Origin: Microcaldota archaeon
Lineage (GTDB): Archaea > Micrarchaeota > Micrarchaeia > Anstonellales > Bilamarchaeaceae
DNA: 15,534 bases
Assembly (NCBI GenBank): GCA_030666035.1
Contig: DAOUYQ010000002.1
Span: 1 to 15,534 of the forward strand
Direction: 5' to 3'
Part shown: positions 1 to 6,338 of the stretch, in pieces
How the letters are laid out: every line of letters begins with the position of its first letter
How positions within the stretch are numbered: the first letter of the stretch is position 1
Position numbers and translations under genes: made by a program
Notes under the pieces: model-generated
Databases searched by the model: none
Told to the model about the DNA's origin: nothing
The model's input: only the letters and a program-made list of their open reading frames with translations

Positions 1-410
1 AAGTCCTCCATCTGGTCCATCAATTCCGCATATTCCTCTACTTTCTGTTGGTACTCTGCCTGCAGATCTATGTACTGCTCCTGGAATTCCCCAAACTCTT
101 CTTCAATGTCTGTTACCCGCGCCTTTGTTGCATTCAGGTCCGTAGAAATGCATACAAACCCGGAATCCATTTTTGCTTCCAAGGCATTGTCAGCAGTTTC
201 CATCTGCAGCTTCAGCCCGCTAATCCGGTTCCCCTCGAATGTGATGGAATCCTTTGCAGCAGCCAGCTCGGCACGGGTTTCTGCAAGCTCCGCAGAGAGT
301 GCTGCATTCTCCTTTCCAAGTTCATCCGCCGCAATAAAATGCACAACATTCAATCCAAGAAACAAAACGCAGAACACTGCCAAGCCTGCTTCGGCCAGGT
401 TAATCTTCAT
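1..410 (-). CDS. Membrane-anchored coiled-coil protein, partial (3' end outside window)
   Basis: Reading from ATG at 410 toward position 1 gives an uninterrupted frame of 136 codons with no stop before the window edge. The product starts MKINLAEAGL and has one hydrophobic stretch at about residues 8-28, consistent with an N-terminal membrane anchor. From about residue 30 it is rich in Ala, Glu, Leu, Lys and Gln in heptad-like spacing, which predicts a long coiled coil. I do not recognise a family; coiled coils of this kind occur in many unrelated proteins. The start is supported by an AT-rich TATA-like element about 26 nt upstream and by the lack of a Shine-Dalgarno sequence, so the mRNA may be leaderless. 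It lies 31 nt beyond the stop of the winged-helix-like gene and may be co-transcribed or have its own promoter. The open frames on the opposite strand here are shadows. Confidence 0.75.
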   Translation of the reverse strand, partial: MKINLAEAGLAVFCVLFLGLNVVHFIAADELGKENAALSAELAETRAELAAAKDSITFEGNRISGLKLQMETADNALEAKMDSGFVCISTDLNATKARVTDIEEEFGEFQEQYIDLQAEYQQKVEEYAELMDQMED

Positions 411-430
411 CAATAAGGCAATTCACGCAA

Positions 431-440
431 AAATTAAATA
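431..440 (-). promoter_or_regulatory. TATA-like box for the coiled-coil gene
   Basis: On the minus strand this reads TATTTAATTT, centred about 26 nt before the ATG at 410. That distance fits a leaderless archaeal transcript starting at the initiation codon. It lies in the gap between two same-strand genes, so it could be an internal promoter. No purine-rich BRE was clearly seen. Confidence 0.4.
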
Positions 441-441
441 C

Positions 442-927
442 TTACTCCCTTTTCCTGCTTCTTGCATCATCCACTGCAGCAAGCCAGGAGTCCCCAATTT
501 TTAAAAAGTAGTTCCCGAATGTTTTGCTTAATGAAACCTTCATAGGGCGGTATTTCCTCAAACTCTCCCTGGCCACAATAGTTTCCCGCTCAACCTTGAT
601 CATTCCCACCTTTCTCAACCTGGGCAAAACCCGGTTGTAAAAGGTAGCCTTTGAAATTCCCCCCTCAGTTAGGAAGGTTCCAATATCCCCCCCCTCCATC
701 TGCAGTTTTTTGGAAAGCTCAACCAAGAATGCAACTGCAATCTCATGGTATTTAGGCTGGTATTTTTTGGAAAATACAAAATTCGCAACTTCCTCCAGGC
801 TCCACAGGTTGCGGGTTGGGTTTTCATCCTTGTCCTGGAAGCTCCTTAATTCAGGGCTATTGTGCGGGGGAAGATATACTGACTCGGAAGAGGGAACTCC
901 CCTGGGTATTTTCTTTTCCCCGCCCAT
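442..927 (-). CDS. Winged-helix-like small protein, probable DNA-binding regulator
   Basis: 161 aa. The first ~40 residues are polar and Pro/Ser/Glu-rich and look disordered. Residues ~42-115 are helical and include a helix-turn-helix-like stretch around GGISKATFYNRVLPRLRKVG followed by a short strand pair (MIKVERETIVA) that could be a wing. This supports a winged-helix DNA-binding fold but names no family or target. The ATG at 927 lies 6 nt after the stop of the 102-aa gene, so the two are very likely in one operon with the membrane protein upstream. Function is unknown; a local transcription regulator is the best guess by fold. An adaptor role with the same fold is possible. Confidence 0.7.
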   Translation of the reverse strand: MGGEKKIPRGVPSSESVYLPPHNSPELRSFQDKDENPTRNLWSLEEVANFVFSKKYQPKYHEIAVAFLVELSKKLQMEGGDIGTFLTEGGISKATFYNRVLPRLRKVGMIKVERETIVARESLRKYRPMKVSLSKTFGNYFLKIGDSWLAAVDDARSRKRE

Positions 928-933
928 CTCAAA

Positions 934-1242
934 TCAGCCGAATATGTCTCCCATTCCGGATGCAGCCTGGTGTTCCTCTTCAACTATTATTGCAATTATC
1001 TTTTCCTCAAGCTCCGGAGCCACATCTACACGAAGCTCCTTGAGCTTCTTCCCTGCGGCCTCCACCTTATCCTCATCCCCGGAAATGTAGAGATAAAGGG
1101 TTTTTTCATCTCCCCTAACCTGGTTCCCTTCCTTGAGCGAGTACCCCATCATTGCAAAGCTTCCCTTTTCATATGGGTCCGCTTCAAGGATTTCAGTGAG
1201 CTCTTTCTTCTTTTCAAGCGGTATTCCGAATATTTTTTTCAT
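934..1242 (-). CDS. Small conserved-looking protein of unknown function (102 aa)
   Basis: 102 aa, no membrane segment. It begins MKKIFGIPLEKKKELTEIL, and the middle has alternating strand and helix character (TLYLYISGDEDKVEAAGKKL), suggesting a small alpha/beta fold of ferredoxin-like type. The tail is acidic and helical, ending in Gly-rich GMGDIFG. I do not recognise the family. The ATG at 1242 follows the membrane-protein stop by 2 nt, and a GAGGA Shine-Dalgarno sequence lies about 8 nt upstream, inside the end of that gene. This tight spacing supports translation from an operon mRNA and a shared role with the membrane protein, but the role itself cannot be read from the sequence. Confidence 0.75.
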   Translation of the reverse strand: MKKIFGIPLEKKKELTEILEADPYEKGSFAMMGYSLKEGNQVRGDEKTLYLYISGDEDKVEAAGKKLKELRVDVAPELEEKIIAIIVEEEHQAASGMGDIFG

Positions 1243-1244
1243 GC

Positions 1245-1955
1245 TTATTCCTCTTTGTTTTTGTGCTTATGCAGGTGCGGGACAAACTTCCCATCCGGAT
1301 TCAGGAAGCCTAGGTCCCACTTGAGCATCTGTGCAACAAACTCCAATACACTCTGAAGGGTTATATATGTTATTGAAATGCCCGCAGCGAATATTGTTCT
1401 TTCAATTAGCACTATGGGTATGAGCGACCACCAGATTTCTGCCGGCATCCCGATAGTGTATAAAAATGCAACAGACCCCACAACATGTGCCTGGAATGTT
1501 GCGCCCAGGCTCCGCAAAAACAGGTGCTTTTCCGCAATTATTGTTGCAAGAATTGGTATGAGCCACAGGAGCGCATACCCCCAGGCTTCTGCCCCAATCG
1601 GGTGCAGCCAGAACAACGCCATTCCCAGAATCGGGATTATAACTCCAAAGCGTTTGTCCTTTTTTACAGCCCCAAAATAGTATGCTGCAGCCAGCATTGG
1701 AAGGAACCTTGCAACACCAAATGCACTGAAGGCAAAATCATTGAGGATTACCTTCTGCACAATTTCTACACCCAGAATTGCAGCTATGGCCAGGACCGGG
1801 CTGATAAATGCTGCACCAACAGGCCCAACAAACTGAAACAAGGTAAAGCTCTGGTCTTCTGCCCCCACAACATAGTTCACATCTATATTGTAGAAGATTA
1901 GCGAAAGCACAGAGAAAAGAACCAAGAATACGGCTAACTTGACTTTTTTATCCAT
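1245..1955 (-). CDS. Multispanning membrane protein, possibly ECF S-component-like
   Basis: 236 aa from ATG at 1955; a TTG at 1967 in the same frame would add four residues but is less likely. About six or seven hydrophobic helices are visible: near residues 8-26, 40-70, 82-98, 104-145 (two), 152-170 and 178-212. The tail is short and His/Lys-rich (HLHKHKNKEE) and probably cytosolic. The size, helix count and a GPVGA-type loop before a long helix resemble substrate-binding S components of ECF transporters, but I see no diagnostic motif, and no ECF ATPase or T component lies in the window. Permease of unknown substrate is the safe call. It is the first gene of a minus-strand operon with the 102-aa and winged-helix-like genes. 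Confidence 0.7.
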   Translation of the reverse strand: MDKKVKLAVFLVLFSVLSLIFYNIDVNYVVGAEDQSFTLFQFVGPVGAAFISPVLAIAAILGVEIVQKVILNDFAFSAFGVARFLPMLAAAYYFGAVKKDKRFGVIIPILGMALFWLHPIGAEAWGYALLWLIPILATIIAEKHLFLRSLGATFQAHVVGSVAFLYTIGMPAEIWWSLIPIVLIERTIFAAGISITYITLQSVLEFVAQMLKWDLGFLNPDGKFVPHLHKHKNKEE

Positions 1956-2012
1956 AATCCCAACCAATCATATACTTGATAATACCACTTAAAAAACTAT
2001 CTTAAGGAGCAC

Positions 2013-2024
2013 AAATTTTTAAAC
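2013..2024 (+). promoter_or_regulatory. TATA box of the glycosylase gene (leaderless)
   Basis: The element AAATTTTTAAAC is centred about 27 nt before the ATG at 2045, placing the expected transcription start on the A of the start codon. There is no Shine-Dalgarno sequence before this ATG. It is a textbook leaderless archaeal promoter arrangement. The minus-strand operon starting at 1955 must have its own promoter in the same gap; AT-rich DNA at about 1988-1998 is a candidate. Confidence 0.6.
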
Positions 2025-2044
2025 CTGCAATACATTAGCTATTT

Positions 2045-2683
2045 ATGGCAGAATCCCTCTCGGCCGCTTTAGTGGATCTTAAGATTTCCCCCATTTCAGT
2101 AGCGGTAAATGAGCGCTTAGAGGAGTTCAAGCTCCTCCACAGCCTGCCTGAGGATGAATGGTTTTCAGAACTCTGCTTCTGCCTGCTCACTGCGAATTCT
2201 TCTGCAAAAAAAGGAATGCAAATCCAGACCGAAATAGGTGATGGTTTTGCCACACTTCCACAAAAGAAGCTCTCAGCAAAACTCAAGAAGCTCGGCTACC
2301 GCTTCTTCAATAAGCGCGCTGAATACATTGTAGGGGCACGCAAGCCTGCAAAAGCCCTCAAGAAGCACATCCAGAAGCTTGCAAAGAAAGATACGCGCAA
2401 TGCGCGGGAATGGCTCGTGGAAAACATAAAAGGGATGGGGCATAAGGAAGCAAGCCATTTCCTCCGCAATGTTGGATATACTGACGTTGCAATTCTTGAC
2501 CGGCACGTTCTCCGTATCCTCTATGAAAATGGAATGATACCGGAAATTCCAAAGTCCCTTACCCGCACCCAGTACCTTACTTATGAAAATCTCCTGCGCC
2601 TTATTGCATACAAGCTCAAACTTTCCCTTGCCGCCCTTGACCTTTATCTCTGGTATATGAAGACGGGCAAGGTCCTCAAATAG
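2045..2683 (+). CDS. ogg: N-glycosylase/DNA lyase, archaeal Ogg2 type
   Basis: 212 aa, the usual length for archaeal Ogg2 (8-oxoguanine glycosylase/AP lyase of base excision repair). The helix-hairpin-helix is IKGMGHKEASHFLRNVGY, with K134 in the position of the catalytic Schiff-base lysine. The following AILDRHVLR carries D152, the conserved catalytic Asp of the HhH-GPD superfamily; the 18-residue spacing matches the pair known from the Methanocaldococcus enzyme. The protein ends in Lys (GKVLK), as in Ogg2 enzymes where the C-terminal lysine contacts the oxidised base. The N-terminal half (LCFCLLTANSSAKKG) fits the first helical domain. The gene stands alone with its own TATA box and a downstream T-rich terminator. 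Confidence 0.9.
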   Translation: MAESLSAALVDLKISPISVAVNERLEEFKLLHSLPEDEWFSELCFCLLTANSSAKKGMQIQTEIGDGFATLPQKKLSAKLKKLGYRFFNKRAEYIVGARKPAKALKKHIQKLAKKDTRNAREWLVENIKGMGHKEASHFLRNVGYTDVAILDRHVLRILYENGMIPEIPKSLTRTQYLTYENLLRLIAYKLKLSLAALDLYLWYMKTGKVLK

Positions 2684-2746
2684 TTTTAATCCGAACCGCG
2701 GAGGAAAATAATCTGTGGCTCTTATTCCATAACGCAAAAAACAAGT

Positions 2747-2793
2747 GCGGCAGCGGGCGCGCCGCCTTCCCCGTATCCATTTTTTTTCTTTTT
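2747..2793 (+). terminator. Probable terminator after ogg
   Basis: GCGGC at 2747-2751 and GCCGC at 2761-2765 can form a 5-bp GC stem; fifteen bases later comes a run of eight T (2780-2787), then CTTTTT. Poly-T tracts are the main archaeal termination signal. The GC hairpin may be incidental, as it is not directly next to the T run. Confidence 0.5.
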
Positions 2794-2855
2794 AAATTTT
2801 CCGTGTCCTAACTGCTGCGTCTGTGTATTTGCACTTTCCGTCGTAAAGGCTCTCC

Positions 2856-2864
2856 TTTAAATTA
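2856..2864 (+). promoter_or_regulatory. TATA-like box of the nrd operon
   Basis: TTTAAATTA centred near 2860 would place the transcription start near 2887, giving a leader of about 38 nt before the nrdR ATG. Unlike most genes here, nrdR has a clear Shine-Dalgarno sequence (GGTGA, 2915-2919), which agrees with a leadered mRNA. The TATA element abuts the first NrdR-like box. Confidence 0.45.
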
Positions 2865-2908
2865 CAATACCTTGTATTACTTACGCTTAGAAACACAAGA
2901 TATTGTGT
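2862..2908 (+). promoter_or_regulatory. Tandem NrdR boxes (operator of the nrd operon)
   Basis: Two palindromes lie in front of nrdR. Box 2 (2893-2908) is ACACAAGATATTGTGT, with perfect arms extendable to 8 bp (AAACACAA / TTGTGTTT) around GATA. Box 1 (2862-2877) has arms TACAA / TTGTA around TACC. Their centres, 2869.5 and 2900.5, are 31 bp apart, about three helical turns, leaving 15 bp between the 16-bp boxes. The sequence and spacing match the known bacterial NrdR-box pair. Box 1 falls between the TATA element and the predicted transcription start and box 2 just after it, so bound NrdR should block transcription of its own operon. Confidence 0.85.
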
Positions 2909-2924
2909 TTTATCGGTGAGCTTA

Positions 2925-3404
2925 ATGAAATGCCCCTATTGTATAAATGATGATACAAAAGTAGTGGATTCAAGGCAGGTAGAAGCCCAGATACGCAGGA
3001 GGCGGGAATGCGAAAAATGCGGAAAGCGCTTTACAACATTTGAGCGGGTGGAATTAGCTGAAATATACATACTAAAGAAGAATGGCTCCAGGCAGCCCTT
3101 TAATTCCGAAAAGCTCAGAACCAGCATAAGAAAAGCATGCGAGAAGCGCCCAATTTCCCTTACACAGATAGAAGAGATGGTGGACCAGATTGAGGCAAAG
3201 CTCAGGAATGAGGATTCAATTGAAATCAAGAGCTCTAAGGTGGGAAACCTGGTAATGCAGAAATTGAGGAAACTTGACCCGGTTGCATACATCCGCTTTG
3301 CATCAGTCTACAAGGACTTTGGTGACCTGGGATGCTTTGAGGAAACAATAGATAAGCTAAAGAGGAGTGGCCCAAATGGAAGAAAACAGCATATTTCAGA
3401 TTAG
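2925..3404 (+). CDS. nrdR: Transcriptional repressor NrdR
   Basis: 159 aa, the normal family length. NrdR senses ATP/dATP and represses ribonucleotide reductase genes. The N-terminal zinc ribbon has CPYC (C3, C6) and CEKCG; the basic stretch IRRRRECEKCGKRFTTFER is the family hallmark. An ATP-cone domain follows (KKNGSRQPFNSEKLRTSIRK onward) to about residue 135. I chose ATG at 2925 because NrdR proteins begin with M-x-C-P-x-C and because GGTGA sits 5 nt upstream; a GTG at 2916 in frame is less likely. The last 29 nt overlap nrdD, so translation of the two is probably coupled. NrdR is nearly universal in bacteria but patchy in archaea, so bacterial transfer at some point is plausible. Confidence 0.95.
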   Translation: MKCPYCINDDTKVVDSRQVEAQIRRRRECEKCGKRFTTFERVELAEIYILKKNGSRQPFNSEKLRTSIRKACEKRPISLTQIEEMVDQIEAKLRNEDSIEIKSSKVGNLVMQKLRKLDPVAYIRFASVYKDFGDLGCFEETIDKLKRSGPNGRKQHISD

Positions 3405-5430
3405 GAAACGTGATGGGACAGTGGTTTTATTCGACCGCAGCAGAATTCGTGATGCCATTTGGAAATCCTTCCGTGTAACCGGAGAAGGGGACAAGGACCG
3501 CGCTGAAAACCTCACCGACCAGGTAGTAAATATCCTCAATCATAAATTCAGCGAGAAACACCCATCTGTTGAGCAGATTCAGGATATTGTGGAAGAAGTC
3601 CTCATTATCAACAAGTATGTGAAAACGGCTAAAGCATACATCTTATATCGAAGCCAGCACAGCCAGCTTCGGGAGCTTGGCCACCTCATGAAGAATGTGG
3701 AAATGATTGATGGCTACCTGGAAAACCAGGACTGGAGGATAAGGGAAAATGCAAACATGGCGTATTCCCTCCAGGGGCTCAATACCCACATCTCCAGCAT
3801 CATAATTTCCCAATACTGGCTCAACAAGATATATCCAACTTCGCTTGGGGATGCCCACAGGAACGGAGACCTCCACATCCACGACCTCAACACGCTTGGT
3901 GCATACTGTGTGGGCTGGGACATCCAGGACCTTCTCCTAAATGGATTTACAGGAGTCCGTGGAAAGATAGAGAGCAAACCCCCCAAGCATTTCCGCACCG
4001 CCCTTGGCCAGATAGTTAATTACATCTACACCTTACAAGGGGAAACTGCAGGAGCCCAGGCATTCTCCAATTTTGATACCTACCTTGCCCCATTTATCCG
4101 TTATGACAATCTGGAATACAAAGAAGTAAAGCAGGCAATGCAGGAGTTTCTTTTCAACATGAACGTGCCTACAAGGGTAGGTTTCCAGACCCCATTTAGC
4201 AATATCACCATGGACCTGAATCCCCCGGAGTTCCTCAAAAACCAGCCAGTAATCATAGGCGGGAAACCCATGAAGGAAACCTATGGGGAATTCCAGAAGG
4301 AAATGGATCTTCTCAATAAAGTTTTTACTGAAGTAATGGTTGAAGGCGATGCCTCCGGAAGGCTATTTACCTTTCCAATCCCCACTTACAACATTACAAA
4401 AGATTTTGACTGGGAATCAGATACTGCAAAAGGAATTTTTGAAATGACCGCAAAATACGGAATTCCATATTTTTCAAATTTCATCAACAGCGATATGCGC
4501 CCTGATGATGCCAGGAGCATGTGCTGCAGGCTTCGCCTGGATAACCGTGAGCTCAGAAAGAGGGGCGGGGGCCTTTTTGGGGCAAACCCCCTTACTGGCT
4601 CCATTGGAGTAGTAACAATCAACCTCCCCCGCATTGGCTATATTGCAAAAGATGAAGAGCAGTATTTCCAGAAGCTTAGGGTCCTAATGGACATGGCATG
4701 CCAGAGCTTAGAATCAAAGCGGAAGGTTCTTGAGAGCTTTACAGAGCGCGGCTTATACCCGTATACCAAGTTTTACCTGCGCAACCTAAAGGAAGCAAAT
4801 GGGGAATACTGGAAGAACCATTTTGCAACAATCGGCTTAATTGGAATGAATGAATCCATAATCAATTTCCTTGGAACAGACCTGCTAAGCGAGAAGGGGA
4901 GGAAATTCGCAGAAAAAGTCCTGGATTTTATGCGTGATAAGCTTACCCAATACCAGCAGGAAACAGGGAATGTGTACAACCTTGAGGCAACACCCGGCGA
5001 AGGAACCACCTACCGGCTTGCAAGGCTGGACAAGGCCAGGTACCCGGACCTAATAGTTGCAAATGAAGAGGCATACAAAAGCAGGAGTGCTGCACCCTAT
5101 TATACAAACTCTTCCCAGCTCCATGTAGCTGCCCCAATTGATGTATTTGATGCACTTGAAATTGAAGACCCGCTCCAGACCAGGTATACCGGGGGAACAG
5201 TTTTCCATGCATTCCTTGGAGAGCGCCTGTATGACTGGAAGGTAGCAGCAAAGCTCGTAAAAACGATTGCCGAGAACTTCCGCCTGCCGTACTTTACACT
5301 TACCCCAACTTTCAGCGTATGCCCCGTACATGGATATATTCCAGGAGAGCATGAATATTGCCCCAAGTGCGATGAAGAAATTGGATATGCAGGCGCACTT
5401 CGCATGCAGGCAAAAGGGGGCGCCCAGTAA
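3376..5430 (+). CDS. nrdD: Anaerobic ribonucleoside-triphosphate reductase NrdD, lacking the glycyl-radical C-terminus
   Basis: 684 aa from ATG at 3376 (GAGGAG 8 nt upstream; a GTG at 3367 is possible). It reduces ribonucleoside triphosphates to dNTPs anaerobically. An ATP-cone allosteric domain (FQIRKRDGTVVLFDRSRIR) fills about residues 5-90; the ten-stranded barrel follows. SMCCRLRLD places C383/C384 at the finger-loop thiyl-radical cysteine. The zinc site near the end has CPVHG (C649, H652) and CPKC (C662, C665). The ORF then runs through GYAGALRMQAKGG to TAA without the RVxGY glycyl-radical motif that every active class III enzyme needs. That motif is encoded in another frame at 5445-5630. 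One extra base in the G5 run at 5416-5420 would join both parts. The start overlaps nrdR by 29 nt. Confidence 0.92.
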   Translation: MEENSIFQIRKRDGTVVLFDRSRIRDAIWKSFRVTGEGDKDRAENLTDQVVNILNHKFSEKHPSVEQIQDIVEEVLIINKYVKTAKAYILYRSQHSQLRELGHLMKNVEMIDGYLENQDWRIRENANMAYSLQGLNTHISSIIISQYWLNKIYPTSLGDAHRNGDLHIHDLNTLGAYCVGWDIQDLLLNGFTGVRGKIESKPPKHFRTALGQIVNYIYTLQGETAGAQAFSNFDTYLAPFIRYDNLEYKEVKQAMQEFLFNMNVPTRVGFQTPFSNITMDLNPPEFLKNQPVIIGGKPMKETYGEFQKEMDLLNKVFTEVMVEGDASGRLFTFPIPTYNITKDFDWESDTAKGIFEMTAKYGIPYFSNFINSDMRPDDARSMCCRLRLDNRELRKRGGGLFGANPLTGSIGVVTINLPRIGYIAKDEEQYFQKLRVLMDMACQSLESKRKVLESFTERGLYPYTKFYLRNLKEANGEYWKNHFATIGLIGMNESIINFLGTDLLSEKGRKFAEKVLDFMRDKLTQYQQETGNVYNLEATPGEGTTYRLARLDKARYPDLIVANEEAYKSRSAAPYYTNSSQLHVAAPIDVFDALEIEDPLQTRYTGGTVFHAFLGERLYDWKVAAKLVKTIAENFRLPYFTLTPTFSVCPVHGYIPGEHEYCPKCDEEIGYAGALRMQAKGGAQ

Positions 5431-5444
5431 AGGATGTGATGAAG

Positions 5445-5630
5445 ATGGATGAAGAAAGGACAAAATCTCTTGAAAAGAAAAGGGTTCGGTGTGAAGTTTA
5501 TTCCCGTGTAGTGGGGTACATTCGCCCGGTTTCCCAGTGGAATGAGGGAAAGCAGGAGGAATTCGCCGAGAGGCACATGTTCTCTTCCGATTCTCCAGAA
5601 CCCAGAGGTAAGGATAAAAATGAGCCTTGA
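5445..5630 (+). CDS. nrdD: Separate glycyl-radical domain of NrdD (split or frameshifted)
   Basis: 61 aa from ATG at 5445 (GTG 5436 and ATG 5439 are in-frame alternatives). It contains CEVYSRVVGYIRPVSQWNEG, the conserved C-terminal loop of archaeal and Thermotoga-type NrdD; G24 in RVVGY is the expected radical site. The preceding helix (DEERTKSLEKKR) looks like the linker normally found between the zinc site and this loop. The preceding ORF's TAA ends 14 nt upstream of this ATG. GGATGTGAT at 5432-5440 resembles the Shine-Dalgarno consensus GGAGGTGAT in eight of nine positions, so independent translation is possible. The last 11 nt overlap nrdG. It may be a genuine second subunit that assembles with the large piece, or the C-terminus of nrdD after a one-base deletion. 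The tail after residue 45 (SSDSPEPRGKDKNEP) is polar and weakly conserved. Confidence 0.8.
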   Translation: MDEERTKSLEKKRVRCEVYSRVVGYIRPVSQWNEGKQEEFAERHMFSSDSPEPRGKDKNEP

Positions 5631-6330
5631 TTTTGCCCAGATACAGAAAACAAGCCTGATAGATTTTCCGGGCGAAGTTGCATCCACACTCTTTACGCTT
5701 GGGTGCAATTTCCGCTGCCCTTTCTGCCACAATCGTTCACTAGTGCTTCCTGATGAATATCCCCCCCAGCGCATAACCCCTGAGCAGGCACTTGCCGAAC
5801 TATCCAAAAGGAAAAAGTATGTCCAGGCAGTATGCATTACTGGCGGGGAGCCCACAATCCATCCCGAGCTTACCTGGTTTATCTCTTCTTTGAAAAATGA
5901 AGGCCTCAAAGTAAAACTGGATACAAACGGCTCAAATTCCAAAATGCTCTCTGAACTTTATCAAAAAGAATTGCTGGATTATGTTGCAATGGACATAAAG
6001 TCCTCCCTTGAAGATTATGATGAATCCTCAGGAGTGCAAAGTGACATTGCAAAAATCAAGGAAAGCGTTCAGCTCATCCGCTCAAGTGGCATTCCCTACG
6101 AATTCCGCACAACTGTTGTTCCGGGCCTCCATGATCTGGAAAAAATAGAAGCAATAGGCAAATGGCTAGAAGGCGCGGACCGTTATGTAATCCAATCCTT
6201 TTCACCTGAAGGGGGAACGCTGGACAAATCCTTTGAAACAAAAGCTCCCTTTAAGGACAAGAATCTCCAGGCATTTGTAAATACTGCAAAACCTTATTTT
6301 AAGGAAGTTATGCTCAGGGAGTATTACTAA
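5620..6330 (+). CDS. nrdG: Anaerobic ribonucleotide reductase activating protein NrdG (radical SAM)
   Basis: 236 aa from ATG at 5620; the longer frame back to 5542 lies inside the previous ORF and lacks family resemblance. NrdG uses a 4Fe-4S cluster and S-adenosylmethionine to generate the glycyl radical on NrdD. CNFRCPFCHN (C29, C33, C36) is the CxxxCxxC cluster motif, and TGGEP at 74-78 is the SAM-binding GGE motif. The N-terminal KTSLIDFPGEVASTLFTLGC is typical of the longer archaeal/Thermotoga NrdG rather than the ~155-aa enterobacterial form. GAGGT lies ~10 nt upstream. It overlaps the glycyl-radical ORF by 11 nt, completing the nrdR-nrdD-nrdG operon. It ends 8 nt from the convergent transporter gene. 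Confidence 0.93.
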   Translation: MSLDFAQIQKTSLIDFPGEVASTLFTLGCNFRCPFCHNRSLVLPDEYPPQRITPEQALAELSKRKKYVQAVCITGGEPTIHPELTWFISSLKNEGLKVKLDTNGSNSKMLSELYQKELLDYVAMDIKSSLEDYDESSGVQSDIAKIKESVQLIRSSGIPYEFRTTVVPGLHDLEKIEAIGKWLEGADRYVIQSFSPEGGTLDKSFETKAPFKDKNLQAFVNTAKPYFKEVMLREYY

Positions 6331-6338
6331 AACCATGC

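Noticed and set aside
48..504. Two overlapping plus-strand open frames of 122 and 144 codons
   Set aside because: They lie opposite the minus-strand coiled-coil gene, whose frame is open to the window edge and has a sensible anchor plus coiled coil; the plus frames show low-complexity Ser/Ala runs typical of antisense reading.
5050..5942. Long minus-strand open frames (226 and 280 codons) across the nrdD-nrdG junction
   Set aside because: They are antisense to the well-supported nrdD end, the glycyl-radical ORF and nrdG, and have no recognisable domain.
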